From Romanomermis culicivorax (Eukaryota > Nematoda > Enoplea > Mermithida > Mermithidae), in NCBI GenBank assembly GCA_963922205.1, contig CAWUHX010000158.1, forward strand, positions 372,001 to 436,000: 64,000 nt of DNA, given 5' to 3'. The notes beneath the pieces were generated by a model that worked only from the letters and a program-made list of their open reading frames with translations, ran no database searches and was not told where the DNA came from. Shown here piece by piece: positions 57,915-64,000 of the stretch. The first letter of the stretch is position 1, and each line of letters begins with the position of its first letter. Made by a program: the position numbers and the translations under genes.

Positions 57915-60900
57915 AATACAATATCAAAAGAATGATCCGAATCACGGAATTCGAACGTTGGTTCGAGACGGTATATGCGAGACCGCTCAACGTACTACGC
58001 GACCCTCAATACGTTGAGAGCGGACAATTGAAAGGCGCCCTATCGGCATACGCGAAACCGAACTTCCGCGGCCATGTGCTAGTCGGATTCGACGTCGAAA
58101 AGATCTCGACTACTCAACTGTACATACACAAGAAAACGAAGATGAATATAGTGAACCAGAACGCGACCCACGTCGCTCGGTTCGTCCAGCTGGGTTTTCC
58201 CACTGGATACACTATAATGTTCGACGCCTTAGCGGCGACACCCGAGGACTGGACGGCTTTCTACGAGTTCGTATCGGCTCCTAAAACGATCGTAATCGGA
58301 TTCGATCAAGCCGACGATTGGAAATGTCTCAAAGACATGCACGGACGAGAATTTTACTCATCCGATGCTCGAAAAACGCACTCTAACGTGCTCGCGCCTA
58401 GTATACTGGTCGATGTCCAGATAATACTAGAAAATATCGAACGCTCACCCGAAAAGTGGGAGAGAGCTCGTCTGATCGGTTTGTGCCCCGAAAACAAAAA
58501 ATTGAAAGGAATCGTCGCCGACGCGTTCGCGCTAGACGTAGAACGCTACACGTTGTATTTTCCGCAAGCGAACGATCGCATCGCCCAAGCAGGCAAACCC
58601 GACGATCAAGTTTTGACGTATTCGATTCTAGATGCGTACTATCCGATACTAATGTTTTTGGCGTACGGGCGCTACGGCTTCGTAGACAGCGTTTACAACA
58701 GCATTCAAATCTTCCCGCATGATTTCTTGCCGCCCGAATACATACACATCGCTGCGCAAAACTTGTATGATAACGCCAACATCGATCGCGAAGGCGATGA
58801 AAAGGGCGCTTTCGGAGTCGTAGATCCGACGCTCTCGAAGAGTATGCTGCATGCGATCATGCGCGACGAAATCTTGGCGTTAAATCGAATCGTATACTAC
58901 GACTATAACGTTCCGAACCTGCGATACTGTACGTATAATCACGTAAACGTGGAGCACTCCACTAAACCGCTCGGATTGAAAATGCATCCGACAAAACTAC
59001 CGACGATAAAAGGTAGCAAAAACAACACGTCTTCGTTAACCGACGACGGAAAGATTGAACCGTATGACGACGCCGCTGAATGCGCGAAAGTAATTGAGCG
59101 AGCTCTACGCTCCAATGACGTAGTTAGCATCCATCACGCAGTCGGCGCACCTATGTCTTTGCTATTTCTCTCCGAAATAGACCAAAACATGGTGACAAGT
59201 GATGACGCAAAACAAATAAACTTCGAATTAACCGTAAACGATCCGTTCACCACCTACGGCCCTCCAGAAACGTGGCCTATCTACGAAATAAAATGCGACC
59301 ATCAGATCGCCGAAAAGCCGGCTCTAACGCCGCTCTACTCAGTTCCGAACCATCATCAATGGATGAATGCTGTTCGCGGAACTATGCCGCTAGTCGCTCA
59401 CATCTGCTCCCCACACTCCGAAATGGAATTGCGAGCCATACTCAAAAATGAGATCTCGAAACTGTTATCGAAAAGTGACAGTATCGACATAGATCTTATT
59501 TGCGAGCAAAATTGGGTGAAACGAGACGGCACGTTCGAATTCGAACTAATGGAATGGACTAGTCGCCTGCCCTATAACGAAAAGAGTCGCGTCGATAGTA
59601 AAAAACCGATATACGCGAATCGATATTTTATGCGACAGATCATATTCAAAAACGACTGTTTTCCAGTCTCCAACGAAACAGATCTCGTAACGAAAAAGAA
59701 GTATAGGGAAAACCCCTATTACTACTTTTCTTACAATTCGCCGATTTTAATGTCGAGAAAATGCGAGCAACTCATTTGCTTTCCGCCGAGTCACACTCTA
59801 ACAATGAGTTCGAACTTGCCCGTAATACCGACCGCCATATTGTCGGGAGAAAGTCCCACAAAAACGCCTACACAGGCTCCTACACAATCCACCGCGGAAA
59901 CCGAATTCGATGCGGAAACGGCGATGGCCGTCGATTCGTTGCTCAAACAAACCGCCGAAGAATCGTTCGCAGTAAAAACAGAACTACCGTCCGAATCCGA
60001 CGTCATACAACTCGAAAGCGAAGAAGAAGACGTATCCACAGCTGATACTACTGCACCTGTAACGACGACTAAAACAACGTCCTCGTTCACTCCGCTATCC
60101 AAAAACTTGTCGAGCAGTACATTCGAATTGGAATCGGAGGAAATAAAGAGACGAAATATACAAGAGGTAGCCGCGTTGGTAAAAACCTCATCGATGTACG
60201 ATGTTTCGCGTATGGAAGAGGAAGAAGAAGACGAATCGAAAATGGTACCTCCAAAAATCATACCTACGCGATATCGGATACCGAAGAAAAACGAGGAAGA
60301 CACCTCTACCCCGATAAGTACCAAAACCGCCACTCCAGTTTTGGAGGTGAAAGACGACCGATTGTGCGATGAACACGGCGTACCTATTCGCAACGTTAGA
60401 GCGTATCAGTTTTCACTGTTTCGCAGACGAAATGCCATCGATAAACAGCTGCGCACAATACAGGATTATCTGGACACGCACCCAGAAGATCCTAATTACG
60501 TGCCTCCATCCAAAAAACGCCGCGAATCACGAGAAGACACTCGTAGTAGAGAACGAAAACAAACCGAATCACGGTCACGAGAACGACCCTCGCGGTCTAC
60601 TGCTCGCAAAGAAAGCGACGATTATGACAGTCGAAAATACCGGCATGGTGAATACGCGTCGAACGAGCGTCCTAGAAAATTCCACCGAGACCGCGATTAT
60701 AGACAAGAACATCCTAGCGAATCAAAAGATCGACAAAAAAGAATCGAATGGGCTAGCGCCTTGAAACGCGATCAATTGAAAAAAGAACAATTAGAGAGCC
60801 AACAGCCTCCGACGGCTGGCTCCGAACCAATGATCGAGGAACCAACAACGTCGCAGCAAGCGGAAGCGGCTAGCGAACAACAAAAGTCGCAAAGAACCAT

Positions 60901-61729
60901 TCGAGAATACAAAGTTGCACATCGACGACACGGTAGACAGCGTACACCGCCGGAAGAACGGTACCCTAGCGTACCTACAGCACCTATTACGGCTCAAATC
61001 CAACCGAGAACGACCGATGACGTAATTATCATTAATTACTTCAATCGTGCTCATTTGGATTTTGATCCCGTAATTCTACGTCAAGCCACCGCGGCTTCGC
61101 AACAAATAGCGCAGGACTTTCCTGACTATTTTCAAGCGCGATATTTGCGACGAGATCCGCATTGCACAGAAGAACTCACTGCAGTTCTTCTAAGTTGGAT
61201 GTGCGATTACTATAAATACTACGGCGCTGAAAACGCAATCGTGATAACGCAGCTTACGCTGTTCCTCTTCCACGCCAGGCAAGCCTACGATTACAAAACT
61301 ACCGATAACTCGTATTCGATGGCTCTACGCTACATCTTGCAATGTCTCACCGACACGCGAGCCCCGAACTATCCGGCAACGGAAGAAAGAAAGAGTATCA
61401 TTCGAGATATACATCGCGAGTATCAAATCGAAATGGACAAGCGAGCCGAAGAAAAGAAAAAGAGAGACGCCCAAGCCATGGCAAAAGCGGCCGTACCGCC
61501 AAAGTACCAAATGACACCGGCTCCGATCATCACTATGGCAACGACAGCGACAACTCAACCGTCGATGGTTGGAGTGCGAACCTCACTTGGAGCCGCGCAG
61601 CGAGCTTTGGCCCCGCGAGCACCGACCACGAGCCAATCGATACAGATGCCCCAGCCGGGTATTCTGAAAGCGGGCAAAACTCCGGTCAAAGTTTTGCCTA
61701 AAGGTCGCGGATTTCCGCCGAAATGAGTC
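57915..61729 (+). CDS. Element 3 third ORF, exon 2: DEDDy-type exonuclease with RS-rich C-terminus
   Basis: Predicted 3'-5' exonuclease encoded by the retrotransposon, 1264 codons from the ATG at 57932 and 5 more codons upstream if spliced. Motif I is D54 and E56 (VLVGFDVEK), motif II D129 ([10 protein letters not shown]), motif III Y230 and D234 (TYSILDAYY), the order and spacing of DEDDy nucleases (RNase D, WRN, Mut-7 group); these use two metal ions to trim nucleic acid 3' ends. Residues about 290-640 share landmarks with element 2 ([14 protein letters not shown]). Residues about 650-760 are acidic and Ser/Thr-rich. From codon ~755 (nt 60191) the reading frame lies inside the 3' LTR and carries the RS-rich and helical segments. 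No membrane segment or signal peptide is seen, so it is not an envelope protein. Substrate unknown; a role in processing element RNA or countering small RNAs is inference. Confidence 0.75.
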
Positions 61730-62653
61730 AAAAGGGATAAGTATCACGATGCTAACGCATCTCATTTCCTTTCACTAGTTTATTCTTTTTCCACTAGAAT
61801 CTTTTCTTTGAAATCTCTAAAAATTTTAAATTTCTCGGTGCTAAATACTAGTTTTCATTTGCTCATCACTTTGTGCTGTAACATTTTTGTGATAACATCG
61901 TTTAAATTTTCTTTGTTTGTGTAGTATGTGCCGCAGAGTAGAGAAACGGACAAATCGTTGAAAGATACTTGCCCAAAACGAGCTAAACGCTCTCATTCGA
62001 TCAATACGCAAATTCACCACGACACGTCGAAATCGCTTGAGGCGATTTAGATCGAAAGGGGGAGGAGTGTTGTGGAGCAATTTGACGTATTTGTAAAGCT
62101 CGTGTCGTTTGTGAAAAAGATCGGCAAGTTTGATTTGGAAAGATCGTGACGAGACCACCGAAGAGGCGTGGCTACAATGTGAAGAAATTATGAAAGTGTT
62201 CTTTCATTAGTTTGCGTTGTACTGTAGCCGAACGGTTGTGTTTTTGGTGTTTGTCTGAAAAGTGTGTGGCGGCTTTGTACATTAGTAAATTGTGTGAAAA
62301 GTCTGTTCTAAGTTGAGTCAAACTATTTGGAAAATAGTTTGAGTGAGCGAGTAAAACTCCTAAGTGGTTAAGAGAATACGGCGCGAGTTTCGGCATCCGA
62401 AAACCTTTGGCGACCTGAGCGAAGATCCCTGGATAAAATTGACACAGCGCTCTCTACGAGCCCGTCAATCTCCTGCGTTCGACTATCGTTGCATTGATTT
62501 CGTAAAACACTCCGAGTGTTTCGTCTACAGCGTTCCGCACGCTCTACTACGTTCCGTACGTCTCTTCTAAAACGCGCGATAAATCGTCGAGCTACACAGC
62601 TAATTTCTCATCTGCGTTCCGTCGTCTATCATCTCAATTTCTCACGCACGACA
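60191..62653 (+). repeat. 3' LTR of element 3, overlapping the third ORF
   Basis: Direct repeat of 48535-50996. Its first 1.54 kb are coding (third-ORF C-terminus up to 61729). No clear polypurine tract lies immediately upstream; ggaggaaataaagaga at 60136-60151 is the nearest purine tract, which raises the possibility that the true LTR starts further upstream and that the 5' copy is truncated. Confidence 0.85.
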
Positions 62654-63679
62654 CACACTCCAGTCAGTCAATTTACTATTTACTCTGTTGTATTTGAGTG
62701 AGCGCTAGCGAATTTTTATTCTCAAGTTTGTCATCAGAATGAAAAACTCTGACTTTGAAATTCGATTTTCTCAATATATTAGAATTATTATGTAAACCAT
62801 CCAAAGAGTATAATGTAAAAAAATTGCAGAAGAGATACGATACGATCTGACGACGCGGTTGACACCAATAAGTAATACACCTGATTATAGCATGACAAAA
62901 TAAATTGTGCCTGTTTGTCAATATTAGTCTTAAAAACGTACCCTCAAAGCAATTTTTTGCAATGGAGGCCAGGTTTTGCATTCCGTCAACCAATATTGCA
63001 TACCAGGTTTTCAGCCGCTCTCCAGCATTTTGTTACGGAACATTTTTTTTTTATTTTCACTTGCCGAGATCAAATATTCAGTGAGTTGCTTGTAAATTGT
63101 GACCTTGCAGGCTGAAAAAAGTTTGATGTTAACCTAAAAATAAAAAACTAAAAATGACCTGGAAAACCTTTAAAAGTCGAGGAATTTTGTTTTGGAAAAC
63201 TGTTGGACACTGTTATTTAGTTTTCAATTTATTTGCTCTGATTCAGTTACTATCATTTAAACCTTTTTCCGGACTTAGTAGTCGAAAATTACTAAGTTTT
63301 CTTCTTTAATGACCCCCTGCCCCAAAATCTCAGAAAATCAATTATCTCTATTGCAACAAAGCCGCTTTATCCTAAGACATTGCAACTCCATCGCATGAAT
63401 GCTGTAGAATGAATGATTTTTTTATTAGGTATATATAAATTTAGTTTTTTCAAAATGAAATTCCCCGACTTTTCTATAATTCCCCGGCTATTCTATATTT
63501 CTTCCATGATGAAGTGACCAGAATTAATTCAATTTTTAAAAAAAAAAAATTTAACAAATTTAGATTTTTAATTTTTTTGCAGATTTTCCAGGATGTAAAA
63601 AAGTGAAATCATCGGGAATTCAAGTTTTATTTTAAAAATTCAAAAGATGAATTTTTATTATAAAAAATTGAATTTTACT
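62654..63679. other. Non-coding flank
   Basis: No recognised gene. The downstream sequence does not continue the dispersed repeat that abuts the 5' LTR, so the two flanks of element 3 do not form a simple pre-insertion site. Open frames of up to 105 codons (62676-62993 minus) have no recognisable features. Confidence 0.4.
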
Positions 63680-64000
63680 CATTTAAAGTGTAAAATTGAT
63701 CTTTTTGCACTAAAAATTTAAACTTACCCATTTTAGTGTGTAGGGTTAAATTTTTGCCCCTAAAGGCTGAATTTTTTTATGTTTAAAGTATACAACGAAC
63801 TTTTTACAGTAAGTAGAAAATTGAAATTATCAACCTTTGAATACATAAAATTGATTTTTTGTGGTAAAAACCTTAAATTTTCTACTTTCAAATGCGCAAA
63901 ATTGACATTTACCGAATGCTAAGCTGATATTCCACACTTATGTTAAGCATAGTTATAAATTTTAGCTTTCCAAAATAAAACTGACCTTTTTGCAGTAACA
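63680..64000. repeat. Degenerate tandem repeat, about 50-bp unit
   Basis: aaagtgtaaaattgatctttttgcac and variants recur at about 63685, 63735, 63785, 63839 and 63890, about 50 bases apart, and continue to the window edge. Confidence 0.65.

Larger units (their letters stand above)
48535..62653 (+). mobile_element. Ty3/gypsy-type retrotransposon, element 3, nearly intact
   Basis: Order: 5' LTR, primer-binding site, gag, protease-RT-RNase H-integrase, spliced third ORF that enters the 3' LTR. The two LTR copies differ by about six substitutions and one 1-base indel over 2.46 kb as far as I can see, so the insertion is recent. No flanking duplication is visible: the left flank is gttttcccg (part of the dispersed repeat at 48461-48534) and the right flank is cacactcc, so one end may be truncated or recombined. 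Its coding DNA is rich in tcg, cga, acg and gcg codons compared with elements 1 and 2. Confidence 0.9.

Noticed and set aside
57932-61729. Third ORF as an envelope protein
   Set aside because: No signal peptide, membrane segment or furin-like site; the motifs fit an exonuclease instead.

Overview
The window is a repeat-dense, AT-rich stretch of a eukaryotic nuclear genome, most likely from an invertebrate animal (an arthropod is a reasonable guess from the element types; the sequence does not fix the species). I see no host gene that I can name, no rRNA gene and no CRISPR array. Almost everything recognisable is mobile DNA: three Ty3/gypsy-type LTR retrotransposons, a 21.6-kb element with long terminal inverted repeats (TIRs), a non-autonomous hAT element with perfect 8-bp target duplications, a tyrosine-recombinase gene, tRNA-like repeat units and several degenerate tandem repeats.

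Layout. 1-9500: no convincing genes; hairpins, a strand-asymmetric T-rich/A-rich block, 144-bp tandem repeats, a dispersed repeat that serves as the empty-site paralogue of a later insertion, GATC-rich repeats, and a left arm of repeats carrying Pol III-like A/B boxes. 9500-19300: gypsy element 1 (minus strand), decayed: gag, protease, RT/RNase H and integrase are broken by nonsense codons and frameshifts, followed by a long third ORF. 19300-22330: repeats inverted relative to the left arm, with tRNA-like units. 22621-23580: tyrosine recombinase. 23726-45294: large TIR element with AG/CT ends and a 6-bp duplication (gatatg), Polinton/Maverick-like in its ends but without Polinton genes; gypsy element 2 (minus strand, one frameshift in RNase H) is nested inside it. 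46344-48452: hAT element. 48535-62653: gypsy element 3 (plus strand), nearly intact, with almost identical 2.46-kb LTRs. 62654-64000: AT-rich repeats.

The most interesting system is the third ORF of the gypsy elements. In elements 2 and 3 it encodes an N-terminal domain with the ordered motifs of a DEDDy 3'-5' exonuclease (DxE, a G-x-N/D-x3-D box, Y-x3-D), then a disordered middle and a basic RS- or RGG-rich tail. Both copies appear to be made by splicing a short first exon through a phase-1 intron with matching donor and acceptor contexts. Element 1 has a related fold that has lost most catalytic residues. In element 3 the last ~510 codons of this ORF lie inside the 3' LTR, so the 5' LTR carries a second copy of that coding segment. 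Gag and pro-pol of element 3 share one frame separated by a single UGA. A retrotransposon-borne, spliced, LTR-overlapping exonuclease is, to my knowledge, unusual; an RNA-processing or small-RNA-counteracting role is only an inference.
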